Origin: Flavobacteriales bacterium UBA7430
GTDB taxonomy: Bacteria; Bacteroidota; Bacteroidia; Flavobacteriales; UBA7430
Length of the DNA: 64,000 bases
Reading direction: 5' to 3'
NCBI GenBank assembly: GCA_002478765.1
Contig: DLQO01000038.1
Span: 1-64,000 of the forward strand
This document shows positions 1 through 11,400 of this stretch, piece by piece. Below the pieces are notes generated by a model. It saw nothing but the letters and a program-made list of their open reading frames with translations, had not been told where the DNA came from and searched no databases. Position numbers and translations under genes: made by a program. Numbering within the stretch: position 1 is the first letter of the stretch; every line of letters begins with the position of its first letter.

Positions 1-917
<917 letters not shown>

Positions 918-964
918 TCGAATTTTATTTAATTAGATATTAGTCTTCCCTTTTTTTATTTTAC

Positions 965-972
965 TAATTTTG
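965..972 (+). promoter_or_regulatory. -7 box (TAATTTTG) of ribF
   Basis: TAATTTTG fits TAnnTTTG. Transcription would start near 977-980, downstream of a TTG at 989 only by a few bases, and leaves a short leader before ATG 998 or GTG 1040. No -33 TTTG seen. Confidence 0.45.
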
Positions 973-997
973 GTATCGCCATTAGACCTTGTTGTCA

Positions 998-1954
998 ATG
1001 TTTTTAGTTACTGAGAATAAAATCGTTAGATTTCTGTCTGTGAAAATATATCATTCTATTGAATCGTTTGAAAAAGTAAAGAATGCCGTGGTTACTACTG
1101 GGACTTTTGATGGGGTTCATCTGGGGCATTTAAAAATCATTAATCGTCTGCGCAAAATAGCTAAGGCAATAGATGGTGAGACGGTATTGTTAACTTTTTC
1201 TCCACACCCCAGAATTGTTTTGTTTTCTGATAACAGTCTCAAACTCATTTTGACTAAAAGTGAAAAAATTGATCTTTTGAGGAAGGCTGGTATTGACCAT
1301 TTGATCATACACCCCTTTTCGAGAGAATTTTCGAGGTTATCCTCTGTTGAGTTTGTTCGAGATATATTGGTTAATAAACTGGCTACAAGTAGATTGGTGA
1401 TTGGGTACGATCATCATTTTGGTAGAAATCGGGAAGGGAGTTTTGAACATCTAAGAGAATTCGGTCCCTTGTACGGCTTTCAAGTAGAAGAAATATCGGC
1501 ACAAGATGTTGAAGAGGTCTCTGTAAGTTCAACAAAGATTCGTAAGGCGCTAGAATCTGGGGATGTTAAAACAGCTCGTGCTTATCTTACTCATGATTTT
1601 TGCTTGTCTGGAATTGTCGTGAAGGGAAATCATTTGGGTCATAAAATTGGATTTCCGACGGCAAACATTAAAGTGATGGACTCGCACAAACTTATTCCAG
1701 CAAATGGGGTTTATGCGGTGCGAGTTTTGGTCAGAGGAAAAGAGTATAAAGGGATGTTGAATATTGGGATTCGCCCGACAATAGATGATTCAGACAAAAC
1801 CATTGAAGTGCACATTATCGACTTTGACGAAGAGATTTATGGGGAAGACGTACGTGTTTTTTTTATTGAGTGGGTTCGAGAAGAACAAAAATTTGATAGC
1901 TTGGAAGCGCTCAAGAATCAGCTTATTCAAGATAAAATTGAGGTTTTGAAATAA
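998..1954 (+). CDS. ribF: Bifunctional riboflavin kinase / FAD synthetase
   Basis: Phosphorylates riboflavin to FMN and adenylates FMN to FAD in the cytoplasm. The N-terminal nucleotidyltransferase domain carries TGTFDGVHLGH (the HxGH nucleotidyltransferase signature) and VIGYDHHFGRNREG. The C-terminal riboflavin kinase domain carries GNHLGHKIGFPTANI and a late segment ending near residue 315. The length (318 residues from ATG 998) is normal for bacterial RibF. A GTG at 1040 gives a protein starting VKIYHSIESF, which matches the usual N terminus of Bacteroidota homologues better, so the true start may be 1040. The gene is monocistronic between divergent atpD and a convergent phosphopantetheinyl transferase. 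Confidence 0.95.
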   Translation: MFLVTENKIVRFLSVKIYHSIESFEKVKNAVVTTGTFDGVHLGHLKIINRLRKIAKAIDGETVLLTFSPHPRIVLFSDNSLKLILTKSEKIDLLRKAGIDHLIIHPFSREFSRLSSVEFVRDILVNKLATSRLVIGYDHHFGRNREGSFEHLREFGPLYGFQVEEISAQDVEEVSVSSTKIRKALESGDVKTARAYLTHDFCLSGIVVKGNHLGHKIGFPTANIKVMDSHKLIPANGVYAVRVLVRGKEYKGMLNIGIRPTIDDSDKTIEVHIIDFDEEIYGEDVRVFFIEWVREEQKFDSLEALKNQLIQDKIEVLK

Positions 1955-1983
1955 GGTGTACTTCTCGACAAACATGTATACGG

Positions 1984-2583
1984 TTAATGCGTAACAAGGG
2001 TTACAATCAGGTTTTCTATGTTTTCAAATTCGACATTAAAAACGGTATCTATGTAAGACGCTTTCAAGGGTTCCATTTTATCAACCCGAATGTCTTTTTT
2101 GTAATCAAGTTTTGGGTTTCCAGTATACTTTAAAATGGACTCTTTAGTTCCCCATAGTTTACATGCCAAGTCCAGAGAAGGATTACATTGAAACTTATCG
2201 TATTCTTTTGTTGAAAGAATTCGAGGTAAAACAGTAAGCAATTTTTCTGATGGCATTTCAATATCTATTCCCAATCGCTGATCTCCTAGGGCAATGGCAA
2301 TGAAGTTTTTACTGTGTGAAATAGAGATGTGTTTGTTCCCTTGAATGTAGGGTTGTCCGCTATCTAAATGTTGCAGTGTTGTTTCATTTCCGAAGATCGA
2401 TTTTACAGCGCTTCGCGTGGCAATAAATTCTATTTTTCTTTTTTCGCTTTTGATCTTTGCAAGTGCCAGAAGTTCTTCTTCTCTGAGGAGTGTTTTTTTT
2501 AGAAGAATATCGTAAGTAGAGACTACTTTCCAAACATAAATTTGGCTACTGTTTGCGGTTCTTTTGTGAAATATTTGTTTCAT
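1984..2583 (-). CDS. 4'-phosphopantetheinyl transferase superfamily protein
   Basis: Transfers the phosphopantetheine arm of CoA to a conserved serine of acyl or peptidyl carrier proteins. Seen directly are the Mg-binding motif GIDIE (about residues 105-109) and the catalytic motif WGTKESILK (about 144-152), the two hallmarks of the Sfp/AcpS fold. SISHS at about 87-91 is the usual substrate-side motif. The length of 199 residues lies between AcpS (about 125) and Sfp (about 225), typical of the single-chain Bacteroidota form. An upstream in-frame ATG at 2604 would add seven residues. I prefer 2583 because homologues begin just before the YVWK strand. It is divergent from ahcY. Carrier-protein target unknown: fatty acid ACP is the default guess. 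Confidence 0.9.
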   Translation of the reverse strand: MKQIFHKRTANSSQIYVWKVVSTYDILLKKTLLREEELLALAKIKSEKRKIEFIATRSAVKSIFGNETTLQHLDSGQPYIQGNKHISISHSKNFIAIALGDQRLGIDIEMPSEKLLTVLPRILSTKEYDKFQCNPSLDLACKLWGTKESILKYTGNPKLDYKKDIRVDKMEPLKASYIDTVFNVEFENIENLIVTLVTH

Positions 2584-2637
2584 CGTTGATGTAAAGATAT
2601 GCATCTTCGGTGAAATATTTTCGACTAAATTTTGTTG

Positions 2638-2645
2638 TATCTTTG
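2638..2645 (+). promoter_or_regulatory. -7 box (TATCTTTG) of ahcY
   Basis: TATCTTTG fits TAnnTTTG and ends 20 bases before the ahcY ATG. A -33 TTTG at proper spacing is not visible. Confidence 0.5.
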
Positions 2646-2665
2646 CAATCTAAATTAGTTTTAAA

Positions 2666-3982
2666 ATGGGTACTACAATTATGAAAAGTGTTCAATACAA
2701 GGTTAAGGATATAAACTTAGCCGAATGGGGAAGAAAAGAAATACGTTTGGCTGAAGCAGAAATGCCAGGTTTGATGTCAATTCGAGAAGAGTATGCTGCC
2801 GATCAACCGCTCAAGGGTGCTCGTATTGCAGGTTGCTTACACATGACCATCCAAACAGCCGTTTTGATTGAAACCTTAACGGCCTTGGGTGCTGAGGTTC
2901 AATGGTCATCGTGTAATATTTTTTCGACTCAGGATCATGCTGCTGCGGCTATCGCTGCGACGGGTGTTCCGGTATATGCGTGGAAGGGAATGAATGATGA
3001 GGAGTTTGATTGGTGTATCGAACAGACCTTGTTCTTCGGTGAAGATCAAAAGCCTTTAAACTTGATTCTAGACGATGGTGGCGATTTAACAAATATGGTT
3101 TTTGATCAATTTCCAGAATTGGCCAAAGAAATCAAAGGTTTGTCAGAAGAAACGACAACAGGTGTTCATCGTTTGTATGAACGTCAAAAAAATGGAACGC
3201 TTCATGTGCCTGCCATCAATGTGAATGATTCGGTTACGAAGTCTAAATTTGATAATAAATATGGTTGTCGTGAATCTTTAGTTGATGGAATACGTCGTGC
3301 TACAGATGTCATGATTGCAGGTAAAGTTGCAGTAGTAGCCGGATATGGTGATGTAGGTAAGGGTTCAGCTCAGTCTTTACAAGCCGCAGGTGCTCGTGTT
3401 ATCGTTACAGAAATAGATCCTATTTGCGCGCTACAAGCAGCGATGGAAGGATTTGAGGTCAAGAAGATGGACGATGCCGTCGGTGAAGCTGATATTGTTG
3501 TAACCACCACCGGGAACAAAGATATTATTGTAGGGCGTCACTTTGAAGCGATGAAAGATAAAGCCATCGTTTGTAATATTGGACACTTTGATAACGAGAT
3601 CGATGTAGCTTGGCTAAACAATAACCATGGTTCTTCAAAAGTCGAAATCAAACCTCAAGTAGATCAATACACACTTGGAGGTAAGGACATCATTTTATTG
3701 GCCGAAGGTCGTTTGGTCAATTTAGGTTGTGCTACAGGGCATCCATCTTTTGTGATGTCAAATTCTTTTGCCAATCAAACATTAGCTCAATTGGAGTTGT
3801 GGTTAGATTCCGATAAGTATGAGAATAAAGTTTACACTTTACCAAAGCATTTGGATGAGAAAGTGGCAAGACTTCACCTCGCGAAACTAGGTGTAGTACT
3901 TGATGAATTGAGTAAGGATCAGGCTGATTATATCAGCGTTTCGGTCGAAGGACCTTACAAACCAGAGTATTACAGATACTAA
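2666..3982 (+). CDS. ahcY: Adenosylhomocysteinase (S-adenosylhomocysteine hydrolase)
   Basis: Hydrolyses S-adenosylhomocysteine to adenosine and homocysteine, clearing the product inhibitor of SAM-dependent methyltransferases. The 438-residue length is that of the full enzyme. Recognisable parts are the substrate domain ([20 protein letters not shown] near residues 51-70), the NAD-binding glycine motif [10 protein letters not shown] at 226-235, [11 protein letters not shown] in the closing segment, and the C-terminal tail KPEYYRY that completes the NAD site of the neighbouring subunit. ATG 2666 is used. An internal ATG at 2681 is a weaker alternative. A strong hairpin terminator follows immediately, so the gene is a single transcription unit. 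Confidence 0.98.
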   Translation: MGTTIMKSVQYKVKDINLAEWGRKEIRLAEAEMPGLMSIREEYAADQPLKGARIAGCLHMTIQTAVLIETLTALGAEVQWSSCNIFSTQDHAAAAIAATGVPVYAWKGMNDEEFDWCIEQTLFFGEDQKPLNLILDDGGDLTNMVFDQFPELAKEIKGLSEETTTGVHRLYERQKNGTLHVPAINVNDSVTKSKFDNKYGCRESLVDGIRRATDVMIAGKVAVVAGYGDVGKGSAQSLQAAGARVIVTEIDPICALQAAMEGFEVKKMDDAVGEADIVVTTTGNKDIIVGRHFEAMKDKAIVCNIGHFDNEIDVAWLNNNHGSSKVEIKPQVDQYTLGGKDIILLAEGRLVNLGCATGHPSFVMSNSFANQTLAQLELWLDSDKYENKVYTLPKHLDEKVARLHLAKLGVVLDELSKDQADYISVSVEGPYKPEYYRY

Positions 3983-3983
3983 A

Positions 3984-4010
3984 CAAAAAAGCGCCGAAAG
4001 GCGCTTTTTT
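3984..4010. terminator. Bidirectional hairpin terminator after ahcY
   Basis: GCGCC-GAAA-GGCGC (3991-4004) with a GNRA tetraloop, preceded by an A-run and followed by seven Ts. It can end ahcY transcripts on the plus strand and the lipoprotein gene on the minus strand. Confidence 0.9.
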
Positions 4011-4034
4011 TATGTCAATAAGTTGAGTTATCAA

Positions 4035-4451
4035 TCAGTTAAGTATTCGAAGTTTAATGCCGTCGAATTGTGTTCTATATCTATGCAGCGCTTGTCTTGC
4101 GGGCCCTTGAGTTATGTTCCCGTCAAAAATGAAATACTCAGATGCGCAGCAATTGCATGCGAGTTTGTTAGGATTCTTTTCATCGATGTAAACCTGTTCG
4201 CAGTTATTTAGTGGGTCATTGGTACAAGCTCTGTCATAGGCAATGTAGTTGTCGAAATAATCGTGAAATAGTAAGATTCCATTAACACCTCCTTCAATAT
4301 AAGTAGATCCTCCAGGAAAATGAAGCCCGCTGTATTGTGCGTTGTTTGGGTAAATGTAATAATTGACTTGTGCATAGGGAAATTCGTAAGAATCTTTATG
4401 GCAAGAAAATAAAGCGGTTGACCAAATAAGTATCGTGAGTAATGCTCTCAT
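4035..4451 (-). CDS. Small lipoprotein with a degenerate Rieske-like domain
   Basis: A 138-residue exported protein with a lipobox ending ALFSC (lipid Cys17), so probably membrane-anchored in the periplasm or on the outer membrane. The C-terminal half has the skeleton of a Rieske [2Fe-2S] domain: AYDRAC (Cys76), Cys84, then CNCCAS (Cys99, Cys101, Cys102), Y/F and a following G-x4-GPA segment. Aligned to the canonical CxH...C...CPCHGSxF pattern, all four cysteines are kept, but the two cluster histidines are replaced by Asn78 and Cys102. Normal cluster binding is therefore doubtful. ATG 4451 is chosen because it starts a clean signal peptide; the longer frame needs TTG 4475. Family assignment is by eye. 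Function unknown. Confidence 0.75.
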   Translation of the reverse strand: MRALLTILIWSTALFSCHKDSYEFPYAQVNYYIYPNNAQYSGLHFPGGSTYIEGGVNGILLFHDYFDNYIAYDRACTNDPLNNCEQVYIDEKNPNKLACNCCASEYFIFDGNITQGPARQALHRYRTQFDGIKLRILN

Positions 4452-4666
4452 AAATCCTCGATTTTGAAGTTCCAAATTAACATTTTTAATTACTCATCTC
4501 ACATTATTTCGACACCATTATTTCTGAGATTCAAGGTTTTACTTATATTTACTTGTTGGCACGAAAGTTGGTATAAACACTGGCAAAGAGAGTCCTTAAA
4601 GATTTTATAATTCATTCAATTGTATATTTTAGAGCGTAAAGCTGTAAGCGAACAAAATTAAAATTT

Positions 4667-7600
4667 ATGATACAGAGGTTATTTTTTGCGATTGCAATTA
4701 TAGGTGTCATACAAGGAGCCAACGCACAATCTCAGTCAGGGTCACTAAAGGGGTCGATTACGGAGTACGGTGTTGGAGATCCCGTTCCAATGGCAAATGT
4801 CGTTCTGTTCTCTGAGAGTGAAGTTGTTGCAGGTTCCGTGGCTGATTTTGACGGGAATTACACGATAAAACCTATCAACCCAGGTAGGTATACATTAAAA
4901 GTTTCTTTCATTGGTTTTGCAACCAAACAAATAAGCGAGGTATTGGTTTCCTCCAATAAGATTACATTCTTAAATGTAGAGCTCAAAACAGAGTCTGAAG
5001 TTTTGGGAGAGGTAGAGCTTGTTGAATATGTTATTCCGCTGATCGACCCCGATAAATCTGGGACGACCAAAACCAAAGAAGAAATTATGACCTTACCTAC
5101 CAGAAATGTTCAGTCTGTAGCTGCTCAAACGGCTGGGATTTTTCAAAAGGATGAGGGTTCCGATTTAAATGTTCGTGGTTCGCGCTCAGACGCAACCTTC
5201 TTTTACATTGATGGGGTCAAAGTGAGGGCCTCAAACAAACTCCCTCAGTCATCTATTGAGCAAATGACTGTAATTACCGGAGGTTTGCCAGCATCATATG
5301 GTGATGCTACCGGTGGAATAGTTAGTATAACGACGCGAGGTCCTTCGAATGAGTTTTTTGGTGGGGTGGAGTTCAACACTTCACAGGGTCTAGATCCATA
5401 CGGATACAATCTTTTCGGATTTAACCTCTCGGGGCCCTTGAGAAGAAATTCATTTGGGAAACCGGTATTAGGTTTTTTTGTGTCCGGAGAGTATGAGTCT
5501 GTAAATGACGGCAGTCCTTCTGCTGTTGGTACTTTCAAATTGAAGGATGAAGTAATGGAAGATTTGCAGAGTAATCCACTTATTTTTAGTTTCGATAATG
5601 GGAAAGCTTCATCCGAAAGAGCAGGAGAGTTTATCACCAATGAAGATATTGTTTATGTCGATGCGAGACAAAATGTGGCGTCACAAAATAGCAGCATTCA
5701 AGGGAAATTAGATTTTAAGCCCAGCTTGAAATCAAACATTACGATGGGAGGTAATTTTTCGAATTCAAAATATAGATCAGAAGTTTATGAATACACTTTA
5801 TTCAATCCACAAAACAATCCCGAAGTTGTTGAGAATTCTTGGAGAGTATATGGTCGATTTCAGCACAGATTTGGCGTTAAGGATCAGGCACCATCCAATG
5901 CTTTAGTTAAGAATGCTTACATTACTCTTCAAGCAGATTACTCTAAAGATCGCAGGCTTGTGCAAGATGCAGAGCACGGTGATAAGTTATTTAACTATGG
6001 TTATATTGGTACGTTTACACCTGTAAGAAAAGATTCGATTGTGACCCCAGATCAATGGCGTAATAAAAACAACACCATCAACGTCCTTGGTATTGATTCT
6101 CTCTACAACATAGCTCCAAATGACACCATTTTTGGCCTTTCTACAAGTGATTGGTCCGGTGCTAGTGTCGTATCGAATGTAGTTTTGAGTAAAAAACTCA
6201 TTCAAAATTACACCTACGAAAACGGAGGGTTAAACCCCTATGCGGAACACTATACGAAATCATACTTCGAGTTTATGGGCAACAGGCCCGTATCTTCCCT
6301 AGAGGACGTAACAGGCGTTGGGGCATTGGTAAACGGTGATCGTTCCCAAAATATTTATTCGATGTGGTTTAATTCAGGACGTGAATACAATGGGTTTAGC
6401 AAAACTGATAATTCACAGCTTCGATTTACCGGTTCTGCTTCAGCTGATATAAAAAACCATGCCCTTCAATTTGGATTTGAATATGAACAGAGAGACGACA
6501 GGTATTATAATGTAAACCCAATAGATCTATGGGGTTTGGCAGAGCAAAAGGCAAATAATTACATTGAAGTGTATGATGGTGCTTATGTGTATTCAGGATT
6601 AGATACGCTCCATGGAACGGTTATAACCAAGCTGCATTCATACCAATACGATGACATGTCGAGCTTTGCAAAGAATTTCAGAAACAAACACGAAATCAGT
6701 CGCGATGAGATTGTAGACATACACACCTATTCTCCTGATCAGTTGGATGTTGGAATGTTTAGTGCGGATGAAATATTAAATAATGGCTCAAACTATGCCT
6801 CGTGGTCGGGTTACGATTATCGTGGAAATAGGTTAAATGGTGTTCAGCCTGGGATGCATGAGTTTTTAACCGATAAAGATGCAAACGGAGACTTCAAGCG
6901 CGAAATAGGTGCTTTCCAACCTATTTACATGGCAGGATACATTCAAGATAAATTTGCTTTTGAAGATTTGATATTTAATATTGGTGTTCGTGTTGATCGC
7001 TATGATGCCAACCAAGAAGTTTTAAAAGACAAATATTCGCTTTATGAAGTAATGACGGCAGGTGATGTTAAAGGTTTTGGAATTCACCCATCGAATATTG
7101 GCGATGATTTTGTCGTGTATGTGGATGACAACACCAACGCAAAATCTATTACAGGTTATCGAAATGGAGATGATTGGTACAATGCAGAAGGGCTTCCAAC
7201 CAATAACCCGGAGGCTTTAAATGTGTCTAAAGGTGTGCTGCCTATGCTAGCTGATCCCGATGCACTTCTCAATGGGGATGCACTTAACAAAGGTTTGAGT
7301 GCTGATGCATTTCAGGATTACAGTCCTGAAGTTATAGTAATGCCCCGAATATCCTTTAGCTTCCCTATATCTGATGAAGCGATGTTTTATGCTTATTATG
7401 ATGTTTTGGCTCAGCGGCCTCTTCAAAACAGATCAAATCCTCTGGATTACTTATTTTTAGCTTACAAGAAATCAAGGACGATATCCAATCCAAACCTAAA
7501 ACCTCAGAAGACCACCAATTATGAGGTAGGATTTAAGCAAACCTTATCATCTAGTTCTGCTTTAACGATCAATGCTTTTTATAAGGAAATGCGCGATATG

Positions 7601-8380
7601 ATTCAATACACCAATGTAGGTTTTGCTTTTCCAATTGGCTACAATACCTATGGAAATATTGATTTCGGAACGGTAAAAGGATTGTCTTTAGCTTATGAAA
7701 TGCGTCGGACTAATAATTTGAGTTTAAATGCAAATTACACCATGCAATTTGCTGATGGATCTGGTTCTTCGCCAACGTCAGGAGTAAATATTGTCAATTC
7801 ATCTCAACCCAATTTGAGAACAACACTACCACTTGATTATGATCAGCGTCACAACCTAATGACGAGTGTAGATTTTCGCTATGGTAAAGACGCAAACTAC
7901 AACGGACCTTTGTGGAATGGGAAACAAATTTTCGCAAATACAGGAATTAATCTATTGGCTACAGCAGGCTCGGGGACTCCATACAGTCGTCAAGTAAGTG
8001 CTACATCTATTGTAGATTCTAGGTCCGCCTTAGCAGGAAGTATTAACGGTTCTCGTTTGCCTTGGACTTACCGAATAGACATGAGAATTAATAAGAGTTT
8101 TGATATTTCTTGGGGAGATCCTGAAGAACAAAATCTAACGTTTGTGAATGTGTATGTACAAGTTCAAAACCTTTTAAACACCAAGAATATTGTCAAGGTT
8201 TATCGATATACTGGAAATCCAGATGATGATGGGTATTTGGCAAGTGCTATAGGTATTGATGATATTGAGAAAAGAACCGATCCGACATCATACGTTGATT
8301 TGTACGGGTTGTATTCAAATCATCCAGGTAACTACACCCGTCCTAGAACCTTTCGGCTGGGGGTAACGCTTGATTTTTAG
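4667..8380 (+). CDS. TonB-dependent outer-membrane receptor with carboxypeptidase-like N-terminal domain
   Basis: A 1237-residue outer-membrane protein. Order: signal peptide ending GANAQ (about residue 21), a beta-sandwich carboxypeptidase regulatory-like domain (about 25-110), a plug domain (about 125-235, with LNVRGSRSDATFFYIDGV and SYGDATGGIVSITTRG), and a long beta-barrel ending in Phe as is usual for outer-membrane barrels. It is larger than siderophore receptors (700-800 residues) and resembles SusC-like or orphan large receptors, but no SusD-like gene follows. Instead it is followed after 23 bases by a giant secreted protein and then a PorV/PorQ-like barrel, probably one operon. Substrate cannot be told from sequence. 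TonB itself may be supplied by the gene at 22400. Confidence 0.93.
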   Translation: MIQRLFFAIAIIGVIQGANAQSQSGSLKGSITEYGVGDPVPMANVVLFSESEVVAGSVADFDGNYTIKPINPGRYTLKVSFIGFATKQISEVLVSSNKITFLNVELKTESEVLGEVELVEYVIPLIDPDKSGTTKTKEEIMTLPTRNVQSVAAQTAGIFQKDEGSDLNVRGSRSDATFFYIDGVKVRASNKLPQSSIEQMTVITGGLPASYGDATGGIVSITTRGPSNEFFGGVEFNTSQGLDPYGYNLFGFNLSGPLRRNSFGKPVLGFFVSGEYESVNDGSPSAVGTFKLKDEVMEDLQSNPLIFSFDNGKASSERAGEFITNEDIVYVDARQNVASQNSSIQGKLDFKPSLKSNITMGGNFSNSKYRSEVYEYTLFNPQNNPEVVENSWRVYGRFQHRFGVKDQAPSNALVKNAYITLQADYSKDRRLVQDAEHGDKLFNYGYIGTFTPVRKDSIVTPDQWRNKNNTINVLGIDSLYNIAPNDTIFGLSTSDWSGASVVSNVVLSKKLIQNYTYENGGLNPYAEHYTKSYFEFMGNRPVSSLEDVTGVGALVNGDRSQNIYSMWFNSGREYNGFSKTDNSQLRFTGSASADIKNHALQFGFEYEQRDDRYYNVNPIDLWGLAEQKANNYIEVYDGAYVYSGLDTLHGTVITKLHSYQYDDMSSFAKNFRNKHEISRDEIVDIHTYSPDQLDVGMFSADEILNNGSNYASWSGYDYRGNRLNGVQPGMHEFLTDKDANGDFKREIGAFQPIYMAGYIQDKFAFEDLIFNIGVRVDRYDANQEVLKDKYSLYEVMTAGDVKGFGIHPSNIGDDFVVYVDDNTNAKSITGYRNGDDWYNAEGLPTNNPEALNVSKGVLPMLADPDALLNGDALNKGLSADAFQDYSPEVIVMPRISFSFPISDEAMFYAYYDVLAQRPLQNRSNPLDYLFLAYKKSRTISNPNLKPQKTTNYEVGFKQTLSSSSALTINAFYKEMRDMIQYTNVGFAFPIGYNTYGNIDFGTVKGLSLAYEMRRTNNLSLNANYTMQFADGSGSSPTSGVNIVNSSQPNLRTTLPLDYDQRHNLMTSVDFRYGKDANYNGPLWNGKQIFANTGINLLATAGSGTPYSRQVSATSIVDSRSALAGSINGSRLPWTYRIDMRINKSFDISWGDPEEQNLTFVNVYVQVQNLLNTKNIVKVYRYTGNPDDDGYLASAIGIDDIEKRTDPTSYVDLYGLYSNHPGNYTRPRTFRLGVTLDF

Positions 8381-8403
8381 ACAGTGACGTTAATTGAATA
8401 ATT

Positions 8404-11400
8404 ATGAAAAAAAGTTTTAAAAATATATTCTGTTTTCTTCTAGCTATAAGCTCACTGATTGTTCAGGCAAGAGAGCATAAGCCAAAAAAGAAAAAAAAAC
8501 CGTCACAGAATTTGAGTTATAACTGTGCTGCGGGTACTTCTACGACTCTTCTTGACATAAATAATGTATCAACATCGATCATGAATGGTGGTGATATGTG
8601 GTGGGATCTTCAGCAGAGTGCTCGATACGAAATACCTAAAGGTTCTGGAAAGCATTCTTTATTTGCCGGAGCTTTGTGGATCGGTGGTAAAGATGAAAAC
8701 GGTCAAGTAAAAGTAGCATCTCAAACCTATAGAAGTGATGGTAATGACTTCTGGCCCGGCCCATTAGATAACGTGCGTTTGACGAGCGACGGGCTTCCAA
8801 ATTCCAAATACGGTAAAACGGATGCGTCTAGCTGTGCCAAATACGACAAGCACTTTGTCGTGTACAGAAGTGATGTAGAAGAATTTATTGCCTGGTTTAA
8901 TTCTGATGATAAAGCTGCTGAATATCCAGGTTATGTCATTCCTCAATCCATACTTGAATATCCTGGAAATCGATCAAATGATGATTTTTCAGGTGCTTTT
9001 TTGGGAGAAGATACTTTGGTGCAAACATCACCTTACTACAACCTCGAGACTCTAGCTCCCTTTCGAGATGTTGATGGAGACGGTAAATACAACCCTCTAG
9101 CAGGAGATCATCCAGAATACAATTTAGATGGAACACTTAATTGCAAAGAGGATGACATGTTGTTTGGCGATCAGACTTTGTGGTGGGTATATAACGATGC
9201 GGGTAACACACACACCGCATCGGGATCGAGCACCTCAATTGGCTTAGAAATTCAAGCTCAAGCTTTTGCTTTTTCAACAAATGACGAGATTAATAACATG
9301 ACCTTTTACAATTACAAACTTATCAATAGGTCTCACAGTGTATTGAATGAAACTTGGTTTGGTCAATTTGTTGATGCTGATTTAGGAAGTTATAACGATG
9401 ATTATGTAGGTTGTGATGTTTCTCGCGGGCTTGGTTATTGTTATAATGGGGATGAGAATGACCAAGGAGAAAAAGGTTACGGCATGAACCCACCAGCCAT
9501 TGGCGTAGATTTTTTTCGTGGACCCCTTGCTGATGAAGCTGATGGTGTTGATAATAATCGTAATGGGATTGTCGATGAAGCTGGCGAGCAAATCATCATG
9601 TCGAAGTTTGTATACTACAACAACAATTTGGACCCAACAAGTGGTGAGCCCGATATCGCATCTGATTTTTACAATTACCTGAGAGGTGTATGGAAAGATG
9701 GCTCACCCATGACCTATGGTGATGATGGAACAAATAGCTCCAATCCAGCATGTGATTTTATGTTCCCGGGAAATACAGATCCTAATTTTTCAGGTCAGTC
9801 TTGGACGGAACAGTCAGCCGGTAATGTCCCTGCAGATCGTCGTTTTGTTCAATCTGCAGGACCTTTTACCATGGAGCCAGGCGCCATCAATAACATTACG
9901 ACGGGAGTTGTTTGGGCAAGAGCAAGTGAAGGCGGAGCTTGGGCATCTGTAGAGTTGATGCTGTTGGCTGACGATAAGGCACAAAAGTTATTTGATGTAT
10001 GCTTTGAGGTCTTGGATGGACCGGATGCCCCAGATCTAACGATTCAGGAATTAGATCAAGAGCTGGTGCTTTTGATTTCGAACTCAGTGAATTCTAACAA
10101 TTACAAAGAGACGTATGTTGAGACCGATGAGGTTAACATCATTGGATATTATGACAGCTTACAATCGCTTCCATATAGAAATGAATATGTTTTTGAGGGC
10201 TACCAAATTTTTCAATTGAGAGACGAAACAGTCACAGCGACTGATGTGTACAATATTGATAAGGCACGATTGGTATTCCAGTCAGACGTTAAAAATTTTC
10301 GTGACACTGATGGAAAGATAACAGATGAAGAAACAGATTCTCCAATTTCACGTTTGATTAATTTTGATTACAGTCAAGAGCTTAGAGCAAACATCCCTAA
10401 GGACATGACCATAGAACAGGAAAGTGAAATGAATCAAGGGATTTTGCATTCTGTTCGACTAGATAAGGATGAATTTTCTGGGGGACCGTTGTTGAATCAC
10501 AAAACCTATTATTACACGGCAGTTGCATACGGATACAATCAGTATTTGGAGTATGCTTCTGACAATGTACCTGATCAGAATGATATTTATGCTCCGAGTT
10601 TACTCGGGCAAAAAAAACCATTTTTAGCAGGGCGTAAAAATATCAAGCAATATTCTGTAATACCACACAAACCTGTGTCTGAGGCCGATGGAACGATTCA
10701 GAATGTGGATTACGGAACGATACCTTCCATCTCGCGTTTAGAAGGAATGGGTAATGGTGGCATGCAGCTTGAGTTGAGCTCAGAGACTAGAGAAACACTA
10801 ATTTCAGAGTTCTGTTCGAAAGAGATAACTTATGTGATGGACAAAGGCCCAGTAAACATCAAAGTGATCGATCCATTAAGTGTTCCTCAAAACTCAGAGT
10901 TTACGTTCAAAATGGATGTTGGTGATGATGCTCATTGGTTTTTGGTGAACACAACACTAAATGACACCGTGTATTCTGAACAAACGATTCGAGTAAAAAA
11001 TGAACAAGTCATTAGCAGGTGGGGTTTATCTGTAATGATTCAGAACGGTATTGAGGTAGGTAGTCAAGGTGAAGATAAGTCGTCTAATAATGGATTTATT
11101 GGGGCTACAGAGCAAAAAGATGACAACTCTGATTGGTTGACTTATGTTGAGGATACAGACATATGGCAATCGCTCGCCAGCACCAACTACATTCATCACA
11201 AAAATTGGATCAGATCCGGAACGGATAGTATTGATCACAAAGGCTTGGATGATGGAGAATCTTTTGAAGAGGTTTTAGGTGGGGCATGGGCTCCATATCG
11301 ATTGATAGGCGGTGATGGTCTCGGTGGCATTTTTGAGCATTCGCCAGTACTCGAGTCTTTCCAGTCCTTAAATAAGTTGAAAGACCTTTCATCTGTAGAT

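Noticed and set aside
5245-5640. 131-codon minus-strand open frame
   Set aside because: Antisense to the plug and barrel of the TonB receptor; no start context or protein features.
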